Shown: piece after piece, positions 1-9,016 of the stretch
How positions within the stretch are numbered: the first letter of the stretch is position 1
Layout: each line of letters opens with the position of its first letter
Source: Chryseolinea serpens
GTDB taxonomy: Bacteria; Bacteroidota; Bacteroidia; Cytophagales; Cyclobacteriaceae
Direction of reading: 5' to 3'
Assembly: GCF_900129725.1 (NCBI RefSeq)
Contig: NZ_FQWQ01000001.1
Location: 2,046,001 to 2,110,000 of the forward strand
Length of the DNA stretch: 64,000 nt
Position numbers and translations under genes: made by a program
Notes under the pieces: model-generated
The model's database searches: none
The model's input: only the letters and a program-made list of their open reading frames with translations
Told to the model about the DNA's origin: nothing

Positions 1-1469
1 GCCATCAGTTTTTTTAATCGCGGGATATCTTCTTGAATAAAATCAATCAGATCGGTTCCTGATTTCGTTTGAATGTCCTTCTTCAACGCTGCGATCGATG
101 TCTGACTACTTCGGATCAGATCCAACACGATTGCCGGATCGTTTTCGATCTTTGTTCGGGCACCCGCAAGCGAAATCGGTTTATGGTTTGATCCAGGTTG
201 TTTTTCATCTTCACCGGGTGACGATTTGACAAAATTTTCCCGCGCAACGATGGTCAATAGCGCGTCCTTGATCAGTGGATCGGATTGTCCCAGGGTGGTG
301 ATCACCGCTTCTCTGCTGGCGCGTGAAGCCAGCATCGGGGTGATATCAACAAACAGCCTTCCTCCCGCCGTACGCATGAGTGCACGCGTCGTTAAAAGGA
401 AAAAAGACAACCCCAACGGTTTCATGGCATCGGTCATCATTTGCTGGTGACCGACGGATACATAGACGTGATTTTCCTGGTCATTCGCCTCGGGGATCGG
501 AAATAGAGTAGTAATCGGCCGGCTCTGTACAATATAAAAGATCTGCCCATCCGCCAGATGGCCATCCTCCACCAAACACCACTCGATGTCCTGGGGCTGG
601 CCGAAATGTACTTCGATCGTTCTGCCCATGCGCTCAAGCTGCAGGATCTGCGCATCCGACAGGACTTGCTCGTTCTGCCGCCCGGGCTCGATCTCCTCTT
701 CTTTTGTGCCGCCATCTTCCAAAGCATGAATGGCCAGTTTCTTTGTGGATATCCGCTTATCGATCACGTTGCCGTTGCTCACTTTGTAGTTGTCCGCACT
801 CACCAACCCCGCAACCAAAGCCTCACCCAGTCCAAAGCTCGCATCGATGGATAATACTTTCCGATTCGAGGTGACGGGATCGGCCGTAAACAAAATCCCC
901 GCCGCTTTTGGGAAGACCATCTTCTGAACGACTACTGACAGGAGGACTTTGCGATGATCGAAACCGTTTTGAAGACGATAGATCACCGCCCTCTCGGTGA
1001 AGAGCGATGCCCAGCATTTGCTGATGTGCTTTAGGATGGCCGCCTTCCCGATAATGTTCAGATAGGTGTCCTGCTGCCCTGCAAAAGATGCCGTTGGCAA
1101 ATCCTCTGCGGTGGCACTGGATCGTACGGCATAGGCATCTTTTTCGCCAAACATGGCGAGACAACCCGCTATCTCCTCTGTCATCTCCTTAGGAATGGGG
1201 ATTCCTTCAATGACCGTCCGGATCTTTGAGCTAACCTCGCTGATGTTTCTCCTCTCGTCAACTTTAAGTCGGTTTAATTCCTCAAGCAACCGGTTCAGCT
1301 CCTGACTATTTCCGATCACTTTTTTATACGCCTCGGTAGTGACACAAAAACCCTCCGGCACCGGTATGCCCTCGATCCTGGACAACTCGCCCAGATTAGC
1401 GCCCTTGCCCCCCACCGTCATCACCATTGACCGGTCGATCTCCTGAAAACGAAGTATGCAGACACTCAT
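1..1469 (-). CDS. Rifampicin phosphotransferase / PEP-synthase-like enzyme, N-terminal part
   Basis: The reading frame starts at an ATG at 1469 (MSVCILRF) and is still open at the left edge, so only about 489 residues are seen. The visible part is the PPDK/PEP-synthase ATP-binding domain: GGKGANLGEL near the start, VRSSATAEDLP with the ATP-binding Arg, and GILFTADPVT. It then enters the linker with GHQQMMTDAMKPLGLS, a stretch I associate with rifampicin phosphotransferases (Rph) and Bacillus Pps-like proteins rather than housekeeping PpsA. Rph transfers the beta-phosphate of ATP to rifamycin; PEP synthase makes PEP from pyruvate. The swivelling His domain that would complete the assignment lies outside. 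It sits 5 bp behind a MarR gene, which suggests a small inducible operon. The family is firm; Rph versus PEP synthase is an inference. Confidence 0.75.
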   Translation of the reverse strand, partial: MSVCILRFQEIDRSMVMTVGGKGANLGELSRIEGIPVPEGFCVTTEAYKKVIGNSQELNRLLEELNRLKVDERRNISEVSSKIRTVIEGIPIPKEMTEEIAGCLAMFGEKDAYAVRSSATAEDLPTASFAGQQDTYLNIIGKAAILKHISKCWASLFTERAVIYRLQNGFDHRKVLLSVVVQKMVFPKAAGILFTADPVTSNRKVLSIDASFGLGEALVAGLVSADNYKVSNGNVIDKRISTKKLAIHALEDGGTKEEEIEPGRQNEQVLSDAQILQLERMGRTIEVHFGQPQDIEWCLVEDGHLADGQIFYIVQSRPITTLFPIPEANDQENHVYVSVGHQQMMTDAMKPLGLSFFLLTTRALMRTAGGRLFVDITPMLASRASREAVITTLGQSDPLIKDALLTIVARENFVKSSPGEDEKQPGSNHKPISLAGARTKIENDPAIVLDLIRSSQTSIAALKKDIQTKSGTDLIDFIQEDIPRLKKLM

Positions 1470-1474
1470 AGTTT

Positions 1475-1948
1475 TTATTTGCTTTCCTTTTTACGTTTGT
1501 TGTTGACCTTATCCGTGGTTTCATTCATGATCTCAATGGCCCCTAAAAAATAGGTTTCAATCACTTTGATGTCCTTACTTGAAAATGAAGCAATCAGTTT
1601 TTCCGACTTGCTCCGAAATTCCTTATAGAGCGGCACCATCAACGTCATTATATTTTTCGTGTTGGGCACGATGATGACCTTGCGCCTGTCGTCTTCGGAA
1701 AATTGTCGCTTCAGCAGTTTTTTCTTTTCCAGGCGGTCTACTAAAGCGGTCACGGCGCCGGTGGTCAGACCGGTTAAATGGGAGAGCTCGCCGGCCGTCA
1801 TGTGGCCTTTTTGCATTAGAAATCCGAGGTACTTATGGTCCGTTCCGGGAAGCCCTGCTTTTCGGGCAATGGCCTCGTGCATCTGCAGGGAGCTGAAGGC
1901 ATGGAGTTGGTTCAGTTTCCGTATTCGTCTGATCAGGTCGGCGTCCAT
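1475..1948 (-). CDS. MarR family transcriptional regulator
   Basis: A 157-residue protein of usual MarR length. The winged helix spans roughly residues 40-100: GELSHLTGLTTGAVTALVDR is the recognition region and SEDDRRKVI the wing with the conserved DxR motif. Flanking helices would form the dimer interface, and the tail is very Lys-rich. MarR proteins are usually ligand-released repressors of their own operon. The stop lies 5 bp before the start of the Rph/PEP-synthase-like gene, so the two are almost surely cotranscribed. A palindromic candidate operator lies immediately upstream of the start codon, which fits autoregulation. The inducing ligand cannot be read from the sequence. Confidence 0.9.
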   Translation of the reverse strand: MDADLIRRIRKLNQLHAFSSLQMHEAIARKAGLPGTDHKYLGFLMQKGHMTAGELSHLTGLTTGAVTALVDRLEKKKLLKRQFSEDDRRKVIIVPNTKNIMTLMVPLYKEFRSKSEKLIASFSSKDIKVIETYFLGAIEIMNETTDKVNNKRKKESK

Positions 1949-1951
1949 TTT

Positions 1952-1989
1952 TTATCTTTATTGTTAATTATCTTAATGATAAAGATAAT
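1952..1989 (-). promoter_or_regulatory. Candidate MarR operator (nested inverted repeats)
   Basis: Two overlapping perfect inverted repeats lie 3-41 bp upstream of the MarR start. TTATCTTTAT (1952-1961) pairs with ATAAAGATAA (1979-1988) over a 17-bp spacer, and ATTATCTT (1967-1974) pairs with AAGATAAT (1982-1989) over a 7-bp spacer. AT-rich palindromes next to their own gene are typical MarR binding sites. Binding itself is inferred. Confidence 0.55.
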
Positions 1990-2314
1990 ATAAAACGGGA
2001 AACATATCCAAATATTTTTTTGAGTGCCCGGTTCGTGCAGCCGGAACGGGGATTCAGCGGCCCCATTCCTTTTGGTATGGCAGGGTTTCAACGATCCGGG
2101 AATGAGGGTTTCAGCGGAAGGCCTTGCATTACTGCGCATCCGAAATCGAGCAGACTGACATAAATTTCTCTCCGGTCATTACCTGCCCTACCCGTGCATG
2201 TAAAAATTCCAGACAAAGTCGCTGATTCCTGACGGCTGCCGATCCCTTCAGGCATAAATAAATTACTTTTATATTCGCCTGATCAACTGTAGCCTATAAA
2301 CTCAAACGAAGATT
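1990..2314. other. Intergenic stretch without recognised gene
   Basis: Between the divergent MarR and sugar-dehydrogenase genes. Short reading frames on the minus strand have no recognisable product and low-complexity composition. No RNA gene or hairpin beyond the MarR operator was seen; promoters for both flanking genes must lie here. Confidence 0.4.
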
Positions 2315-4000
2315 ATGAAATCATTATCAAGATTCGCCTGGTTGGCGCTTGCCGTTCTTTCCGCGGCGTGCACCCAATCAAAAATTAAAGATTTAGTACC
2401 CGACAAAGACAATGGGGGCATCACGCTCCCCGAGAAGTTCGGAGCGGTGGTGGTGGTCGATACGCTGGGACGCGGACGACACATGGCCATTGCCCCCAAC
2501 GGAGACATCTATCTTCATCTTAGCAAGCTTGCGCTGGACGGAAAGGGCATTATTGCCTTGCGCGATACATCCGGCGATGGACGCGCCGATATCGTGAAGG
2601 GCTATTCCAACGTTACCGGCACCGGCATTGAACTCCACAACGGCTACCTGTATTACGCCGACGAAACGCACGTCTTCCGAAGCAAAATGACCGAAGGAGA
2701 ATTGTTACCGGCTGACGCGCTCGACACCCTGGTGACCATGGTGGATGGCGTAGGACACATGGCCAAAACGTTCACGTTTGATGACAAAGGCGGCATGTAT
2801 GTGAACATCGGCTCCACCAGCAATTGTTGCGAGATAAATTTGCGCATGCCCCACACCGCGGGCGACGATCCGTGTAAAGAACTGGAAACCCGCGCCGGCA
2901 TCTGGAAGTTCGATGACAATACCCTGGGCCAAAAGCAAGACCTTAAGTTCCGCTATGCTACCGGCATCCGAAACGCTGTTGCCCTCACCTGGAATGCTGG
3001 CGTCGGCCGGCTGTTTGCCCTTCAGCATGGAAGAGATGATCTTCATCGCTACTGGCCGGAATTTTACACCGAAGATCAAAACCTGGAACTCCCCTCCGAA
3101 ATATTCTTCGACCTCGAACAGGGCGACGACATGGGTTGGCCTTACTGCTACTACGATCACCTCCAGGGCAAAAAGTTCACGAACCCCGAGTATGGCGGCG
3201 ATGGCGCGAAGAGCGACCGTTGCGACAAAGCCAAAACTCCGTTGCTGGGCTTCCCCGGACACTGGGCTCCCAACGATGTGTTGTTCTATAAGGGTGATCT
3301 CTTCCCCGAAAAATATAAGCAAGGCGCCTTCATCGCTTTTCATGGAAGCTGGAATCGGCTGGGCCATGAGCAGCAAGGCTTTAAAGTAGTTTTCGTTCCC
3401 ATGAAGGACGGAAAACCCTCAGGCCCCCACGAAGTCTTTGCCGATGGATTCATTGGCCCCCAGCCCATCACCAATCCCGGCAACGCATTCTTCAGACCCT
3501 GTGGTTTGGCCGAAGGTCCTGACGGATCGCTGTACATTTCCGATTCTCAACACGGACGCATCTGGCGCATTGTGTATTACAAGGACGGCATAGCAAAAAC
3601 GGCAGACCGCACACTGTACAAGCCTGAAGTGGCGAAGGAGGAAGAACCTGTTGCCGATGAAATGGTGGCAGGACAAACCGTCTATAACACCTACTGCGCA
3701 CCTTGCCACCAACGCGACGGCAAAGGAGCTCCCGGCATGAATCCGCCTTTAGCGGGCGTCAACCTTGTGACGGGCAACAAAACGGAGTTGATCAATATCA
3801 TCCTGAAAGGATATGACAAGAAGGACAAGATCAATGGCGAGACCTATCAGAATGTTATGCCACCCCACAATTGGCTGACCGACCAACAGATCGCGGATGT
3901 GCTGAGCTACATCCGGAAATCGTTTGGCAACAAAGCGGATGAAGTCAAAGTGGACGAAGTAACCAAGACCCGTGCAGCAACAGGGAAAGCTAAATCCTAG
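2315..4000 (+). CDS. Lipoprotein PQQ-type sugar dehydrogenase fused to cytochrome c
   Basis: A 561-residue protein. The N-terminus is a lipoprotein signal ending LAVLSAAC (Cys near residue 19), so it should sit on a periplasm-facing or outer membrane. Residues about 40-430 form a beta-propeller like glucose/sorbosone dehydrogenases that use pyrroloquinoline quinone (GIRNAVALTWN, GDDMGWPYCY, FHGSWNR, SLYISDSQHGRIWRI). A class I cytochrome c domain follows: CAPCH at residues 461-465 binds haem, and Met515 in VMPPHNW is the likely sixth ligand. The arrangement would let electrons from sugar oxidation pass straight to the C-terminal haem. The exact sugar is unknown. It ends at a shared terminator with the convergent T9SS gene. 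Confidence 0.85.
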   Translation: MKSLSRFAWLALAVLSAACTQSKIKDLVPDKDNGGITLPEKFGAVVVVDTLGRGRHMAIAPNGDIYLHLSKLALDGKGIIALRDTSGDGRADIVKGYSNVTGTGIELHNGYLYYADETHVFRSKMTEGELLPADALDTLVTMVDGVGHMAKTFTFDDKGGMYVNIGSTSNCCEINLRMPHTAGDDPCKELETRAGIWKFDDNTLGQKQDLKFRYATGIRNAVALTWNAGVGRLFALQHGRDDLHRYWPEFYTEDQNLELPSEIFFDLEQGDDMGWPYCYYDHLQGKKFTNPEYGGDGAKSDRCDKAKTPLLGFPGHWAPNDVLFYKGDLFPEKYKQGAFIAFHGSWNRLGHEQQGFKVVFVPMKDGKPSGPHEVFADGFIGPQPITNPGNAFFRPCGLAEGPDGSLYISDSQHGRIWRIVYYKDGIAKTADRTLYKPEVAKEEEPVADEMVAGQTVYNTYCAPCHQRDGKGAPGMNPPLAGVNLVTGNKTELINIILKGYDKKDKINGETYQNVMPPHNWLTDQQIADVLSYIRKSFGNKADEVKVDEVTKTRAATGKAKS

Positions 4001-4051
4001 TTTGAAGAAACGCCACTGATACCTTCGGAGCTTTAAACCGTTCAACAAAAT

Positions 4052-4085
4052 AAAACCCATCAGCCTGCAAGGTCTGATGGGTTTT
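4052..4085. terminator. Bidirectional Rho-independent terminator
   Basis: A 12-bp perfect stem, AAAACCCATCAG (4052-4063) with CTGATGGGTTTT (4074-4085), and a 10-base loop. An A-run on the left and T-run on the right suit termination in both directions, between convergent genes ending at 4000 and 4115. Confidence 0.85.
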
Positions 4086-4114
4086 TAATTAATGGGTCTT
4101 CGCTGGTTGAGTTG

Positions 4115-7018
4115 CTATTGCAGCTTCACGAATTTTACGTTTTTACTCACGCCATCCACCGCGATCCCCAGGATGTAAACCCCGGCGGGAAGCGTTTGTA
4201 CGTCGAGTTGGGAGGTCCCGCTGTTCAGGGCGTAGCTGGCCATGCGCGTGCCTTGCAGGGAATGCACGCTGGCCGATGCCTGGCGGGTGTTTTCGGGTAG
4301 CGTTACCGTGAGTTGGGTGCGCGTTGGGTTGGGGTAGACTTGCAGGTGTGATAGCACGTTCTCTTCAGCCGCCAACACGATGCTTGTTGTGACCACCTCG
4401 GAGAAGTCGGACGACTTTCCGTTCCGGAACCGCTTCACACGATACCCGATTTGCTGGCCTACTTCCAGGCCGGTGAGGGTGGCTGAATTCGTCCCCTTCA
4501 GGATAAGTTTCTCATAGCCGGGCAAGAAGGTTACAAAGTTATCGGACGAAACCTGCAACATCACGGAGTCGGTAAGCGGTATAGCCTTCCAGTTTGCCGT
4601 AAACGAATCGTCCGTGACTTTCGTGGCCGGCAAGGCGGGCTGCGGGGCGATGAGGGTGGAGTCGTGGCCGACAAAAGATGATGAATAGGAATCATTGTAG
4701 CCCGTGATGCGGAAATAGTACGGCGTAAGCTCCTGCAGGTCCTTGGCGATATAGCTGGTCACATTAGGAGCAAGCTCGTCGATCACTTCAAAGTGTGCAT
4801 CGTCGGGCGTGGAGCGTTCGATGCGAATACCGGTGGCGTCCTTCACGTTGTTGCGCCAGGTAAGTTTGGCGGCTTCGTCCTTTTGGGCCTTCACGACAAA
4901 TCGGCCCAGGGTGGTATCGGAAAAAACGATCTTGGCGCCGGCTGCGACCTTCATGCCGTGCTCCCTGGAAAATCGCCCGAACATGTATAGGGTCTTGTCG
5001 CGGTACGTTGCGACGAAGGTGTTCGACAGCATGGAATCCAGCGGGTTGTTCATGGCTACCGGCGAGCCTTCATCATCGAGGATCATCACGGCCGGGCTGG
5101 ACGTATCGCTAAAGCCACTGAAACCTCCGCCCACGGCGATCATGTTGTCGTACAGGGGTTGCACAAAATAGAATTGTCCAAAACTCATGTCGACAAGCGT
5201 TGTTTTAAAGCTATTGTCCACCGCCCCATTTTTATCAAGTCTTACAAGAGCTGTACGGCCCTGGTCACTGTAGAACCATCCGCGCATATAAATTCTGTCC
5301 TGGGCGTCGACACGAAAGCCGAACCCGGTCGCTGCCGGCGTAAACGAATCGTCTTTGGATCCGTCTGCATTGAGTCGCACGGCATCCTTCGCTAATGTGA
5401 TTAGAATTATTTTGCCGTCGGACTGAACATCCATGTCATTCACTTGCCTGCTGTCGCCGAGTCCATTTTTTTCGGGCCCGATCCATTTTCCATTCATATC
5501 CAGTATGGCAAATCCCGGTGATGGATTGTCGTTGAACGAATTGAAGTAGCCGGCCACATAGATCTTTCCCGATTTAACAATCACCCGGGTGACTGATCCG
5601 GGATAGCCATCGCTTTGAGGTCCTGTGCCCGTTTGAAATGTTGCATCGAGCGATCCGTCCGCATTTAATCTCCCGACGAACGTCGGCTCCGAGAGCTTAG
5701 AGCTTCCTCCTACGATGATCTTATCATCATCTTGTACGGCCACGGGGCCCACGTAGTATTGATCACTCACCGGCAACGCAGGCGCAAAGGTATTGTCGAT
5801 TGTGCCGTCGGGATGGAGCCGTAGAAGCGCAGTGTTCGCGGTGAGCAGAACTTTTCCAGTGGATTGCACCGCCATTTGCTTATTGCCCGTGGGAACGCCA
5901 TTGATGTTCGCTATAGGTACTTTAAACGAAAGGTCCACGGTATTATCAGGCTTTATCTTCGCCGTATGACTGATGTCGGTACCGTCGATCTTTTCAAAAC
6001 GGCCCGTCAGCAACAGATTGCCTCCGGAATCTTCGTTGATCGTACGCACATCACGCAGGGTACTGGAGGCCACGGGCCGCACAAAATGCCCATCCTTGTC
6101 CAATTCAGCGATGCCGGCAAGTTGGTCATCAATTAAATAATACCCCGTTGAAAAAATTATATTGCCATTCTGCCGGCCAAACACCTCCAGGACAATACCA
6201 TTGGCGAGCGCTGTGTAAAAGGTATTGTCTTTTGAACCATCCGGATTCAAACGCATCAAATGGTAGGTTGAGGCCCCTAGTTCGACGTGGGTCGCCGAAA
6301 AAACGAGGCGCCCATCATCCTGAAAGATGATCGTACCTATGGGCAGGCCATAGAAATTATAGGTATAATGGAACGAGTCGTCCACATCACCGTTTGCTTT
6401 TAGTTTTATCAGGGCGCTTGGGGCGATCCATGAGCCGGTACTCACAAATACATGATCGTCACGATCGAGGTATATCCGGTCGACCCATGTTGGCTCCGGC
6501 ACGCTAAAGGCAAACGAGGGATCAATACTGCCATCGGCGTTGTAGCGCACAAGTCTGGTCTCATCCGAATCGTCGATTGCCGTCACCATCTTACCATCCG
6601 ACTGCAACAGTAGCCTCCCTACCGATGGGTTATTCTGCAATACAAACGACTCGTCTACTGACCCATCGGCGTTTAACCGGGCCAGGTAGTTGCAGCGAAC
6701 GCCGTTTATATATCTGAAATATCCATGCACTAAAATCTTGCCCGAAGCCAACGGAATGACTTGACTGATACGATCGTCGGTCTGAACGGTCTTAAACCCA
6801 GGCACCCGGGTACCCGTGGCATCAACTTTTAGCAAGCTGCCCACGGATTCGTCGCCATACTTATCGATATCTCCATAAACAAAGTATTTGCCGTCGACCG
6901 ACTCGCACACTTGCGTATAGGTCGGGGGTTCGCCAAAAGGAACATCAAAATCGGTGAGCAATTGAGCCTTGCAGGTGATCACAGCAAGGCAAAGCAAGCA
7001 GCAGGTTATGAATTTCAT
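4115..7018 (-). CDS. T9SS-exported delta-60 repeat beta-propeller protein
   Basis: Start placed at the ATG at 7018 because it begins a clear signal peptide (MKFITCCLLCLAVITCKAQ); the frame is open upstream to 7108. The 967-residue product has many delta-60-type repeats of the form NADGSxDxSF across about residues 50-680, predicted to fold into beta-propellers. Two fibronectin type III-like domains follow (around 690-870; TPYYFRITGYND, GQQIGYRVKRF), then a type A T9SS sorting domain beginning LQVYPNPTRTQLTV and ending VKFVKLQ. It should be secreted or anchored on the cell surface. No catalytic motif is visible; a binding or structural role is only a guess. It converges on the sugar dehydrogenase across a shared terminator. 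Confidence 0.85.
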   Translation of the reverse strand: MKFITCCLLCLAVITCKAQLLTDFDVPFGEPPTYTQVCESVDGKYFVYGDIDKYGDESVGSLLKVDATGTRVPGFKTVQTDDRISQVIPLASGKILVHGYFRYINGVRCNYLARLNADGSVDESFVLQNNPSVGRLLLQSDGKMVTAIDDSDETRLVRYNADGSIDPSFAFSVPEPTWVDRIYLDRDDHVFVSTGSWIAPSALIKLKANGDVDDSFHYTYNFYGLPIGTIIFQDDGRLVFSATHVELGASTYHLMRLNPDGSKDNTFYTALANGIVLEVFGRQNGNIIFSTGYYLIDDQLAGIAELDKDGHFVRPVASSTLRDVRTINEDSGGNLLLTGRFEKIDGTDISHTAKIKPDNTVDLSFKVPIANINGVPTGNKQMAVQSTGKVLLTANTALLRLHPDGTIDNTFAPALPVSDQYYVGPVAVQDDDKIIVGGSSKLSEPTFVGRLNADGSLDATFQTGTGPQSDGYPGSVTRVIVKSGKIYVAGYFNSFNDNPSPGFAILDMNGKWIGPEKNGLGDSRQVNDMDVQSDGKIILITLAKDAVRLNADGSKDDSFTPAATGFGFRVDAQDRIYMRGWFYSDQGRTALVRLDKNGAVDNSFKTTLVDMSFGQFYFVQPLYDNMIAVGGGFSGFSDTSSPAVMILDDEGSPVAMNNPLDSMLSNTFVATYRDKTLYMFGRFSREHGMKVAAGAKIVFSDTTLGRFVVKAQKDEAAKLTWRNNVKDATGIRIERSTPDDAHFEVIDELAPNVTSYIAKDLQELTPYYFRITGYNDSYSSSFVGHDSTLIAPQPALPATKVTDDSFTANWKAIPLTDSVMLQVSSDNFVTFLPGYEKLILKGTNSATLTGLEVGQQIGYRVKRFRNGKSSDFSEVVTTSIVLAAEENVLSHLQVYPNPTRTQLTVTLPENTRQASASVHSLQGTRMASYALNSGTSQLDVQTLPAGVYILGIAVDGVSKNVKFVKLQ

Positions 7019-7208
7019 AATTGGGCCAATGGGAATTAGGATATGAAATAAAGGCCTTTTTTTATCAAAAACCAAATTCCAACACCCGTCGTCTTGGATG
7101 ATCAGCACTGCGAAAACTCCCTGCGAATACCTAAATTTGATTTAACCGGAACGTGTGGTCAAGGTAAATCACTGCCTGCCGTTGCGCGACCTGAACCAAA
7201 GCTCCACC

Positions 7209-8462
7209 ATGCTTAAAACATTCCCCTACCGGTATCGCGTCCTGATCTTACTTTTCTTTCTGATCCTCATCACCTATCTCGATCGCGTGTGCATTTCGCT
7301 GGTGGGTTTACGCATAAAATCGGAGTTCAAGTTAAACAATGAAGAATTCGGATGGGTGCTGGCTGCGTTTTCACTGGCCTATGCGTTGTTCGAAATTCCC
7401 TCCGGCATCCTGGGTGACCGCATCGGACAGCGTGCTGTGCTGATGCGTATTGTCATCTGGTGGTCAATATTCACCGTGCTCACCGGCGCGACTTCGGGGT
7501 TGGTCTCGTTGATTGCCGTTCGGTTTCTGTTTGGTGCCGGTGAGGCCGGAGCCTTTCCAACCAGTTCGGGGGTGGTGTCGCGGTGGTTTCCCGTGAGTGA
7601 AACGGGGCGAAGTTTGTCCGCCATGTTTGTGGGACAAAATACGGGCGCGGCCCTGGCCCCGCTCATCGTCGTTCCTGTGGCCGCGGCGTTTGGATGGCGC
7701 GCGAGTTTTATGATCAGTGGTGTCATCGGCTTGCTTTGGGTGTTGGTGTGCTTCGCGTGGTTCCGGAACAATCCGTCGGAGATGAAAGGCATTTCCGCAG
7801 CAGAGCAAAAGCTTATTGAAGACAACCGGCGTTTTGTGACCGAGCGACCCGTATTCCCCTGGCGCAAGGCCCTCACCAACCGCAGCCTGGTGGCGTTGAT
7901 TGGCGCGTACTTCTGTTCGCAGTGGGGTCTTTATTTTTTTATTGCCTGGATGCCGGTGTACTTGCAGGAAGGCCGTCACTTTTTGGAAAGTGAAATGAAA
8001 ATGATCACGTTCTATACCTTCATTTTCGGAATCGCCGGTTCATTGTCCGCTGGCTTTCTCAGCGACTGGTGGGTGAAACGCAAGGGTTTGCTCTGGGGCC
8101 GGAGGGTCATTGGGGTGCTGGCGTTGAGTTTGATGGCGGCTTCTTTTTTAGCGGCCGCCCTAACACCGAACAATGTGTTGGTAGTGATCTGCCTATATAG
8201 CGGACTACTCTTTTATCCCTTCAACGTCATCGCTTCTTTTGCAACGTGTGTCGACATTGGGGGCGATCGCGTGGGCACCGTGGTGGGCATGATGAATTTC
8301 TTCGGACAGACGGGAGCGTTTTTCCTGGTCATCCTTTTTGGAAAGATCGTCGACGTTACGCACAGCTTTAATGCGCCACTGTTTGTGTTGGCGGGAGTAT
8401 TGTTTGTGGGAAGTATATTGTGGTTATGGGTGAATCCGTATAAATCTATCAAGTCAATCTGA
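7209..8462 (+). CDS. MFS transporter, ACS (anion:cation symporter)-like
   Basis: The product has 12 predicted membrane helices and about 417 residues from the ATG at 7209, preferred over an in-frame GTG at 7155 because helix 1 follows directly (FPYRYRVLILLFFLILITYLDR). ITYLDRVCISL and the motif A-like GILGDRIGQRAVL, plus GEAGAFPTSSGVVSRWFP, match the anion:cation symporter branch that includes hexuronate and glucarate carriers. It probably imports an organic acid or sugar acid with protons across the inner membrane. The substrate is not determinable, and neighbouring genes do not form an obvious catabolic operon with it. Confidence 0.8.
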   Translation: MLKTFPYRYRVLILLFFLILITYLDRVCISLVGLRIKSEFKLNNEEFGWVLAAFSLAYALFEIPSGILGDRIGQRAVLMRIVIWWSIFTVLTGATSGLVSLIAVRFLFGAGEAGAFPTSSGVVSRWFPVSETGRSLSAMFVGQNTGAALAPLIVVPVAAAFGWRASFMISGVIGLLWVLVCFAWFRNNPSEMKGISAAEQKLIEDNRRFVTERPVFPWRKALTNRSLVALIGAYFCSQWGLYFFIAWMPVYLQEGRHFLESEMKMITFYTFIFGIAGSLSAGFLSDWWVKRKGLLWGRRVIGVLALSLMAASFLAAALTPNNVLVVICLYSGLLFYPFNVIASFATCVDIGGDRVGTVVGMMNFFGQTGAFFLVILFGKIVDVTHSFNAPLFVLAGVLFVGSILWLWVNPYKSIKSI

Positions 8463-8514
8463 TTTTTGACTCAGGGGGCTCACCGTCAAATAGGTCATGC
8501 CCGCGGAGGCCGGA

Positions 8515-8931
8515 TTAATCAATTTCCCCAAGTCTAACCCAATTAAACCTATCGGACATTCTTTGATCATTGATGAAATCCAACACTATTGTCCAAGCCT
8601 CTTCACGCGTACGATAGCATATCGTAGGTATGCGCATGGGTTCTGTTCCAACAACATGCTCAACATATCTGTCATCCTTTAAAGGGATACCTTTTTTGAG
8701 CGGGACAAATTCCATATCGTAGTAAATAAAAAAACCGTGTGGTTCGTCGAAAAAGAAAATGAACCATAATTCTCCTTTATCCTTTTTAATGACAAGCGCA
8801 GAATCTCCGGTTGATTCGCTGGACCAATAATCTGCCGTGTGTTCAAAAATTACTTTTTTAAGAAATTCTAAACTTGGATTTGGAATTTCCTCACCCAATG
8901 GAGAATTGTATTGTATTTGTTTTCCATGCAT
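8515..8931 (-). CDS. Imm1-like immunity protein (orphan)
   Basis: A 138-residue soluble protein. Its layout resembles the Imm1 family of contact-dependent toxin immunity proteins: an N-terminal NPSLEFLKKVI helix, a central set of aromatic-rich beta strands (ELWFIFFFDEPHGFFIYYD), and a C-terminal TREEAWTIVLDFI helix followed by a terminal Trp (FNWVRLGEID). No polymorphic toxin gene is adjacent, so it would be an orphan immunity gene or have another role. It is AT-richer than the large neighbours. The assignment is by pattern memory only. Confidence 0.5.
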   Translation of the reverse strand: MHGKQIQYNSPLGEEIPNPSLEFLKKVIFEHTADYWSSESTGDSALVIKKDKGELWFIFFFDEPHGFFIYYDMEFVPLKKGIPLKDDRYVEHVVGTEPMRIPTICYRTREEAWTIVLDFINDQRMSDRFNWVRLGEID

Positions 8932-9016
8932 TCTTTTATTCGATAGCCTTCATTATCATCGACAATTTCCTGATCGGTATCACTTTACCCCGAAGTATCA
9001 TTGTCATACACATCCA

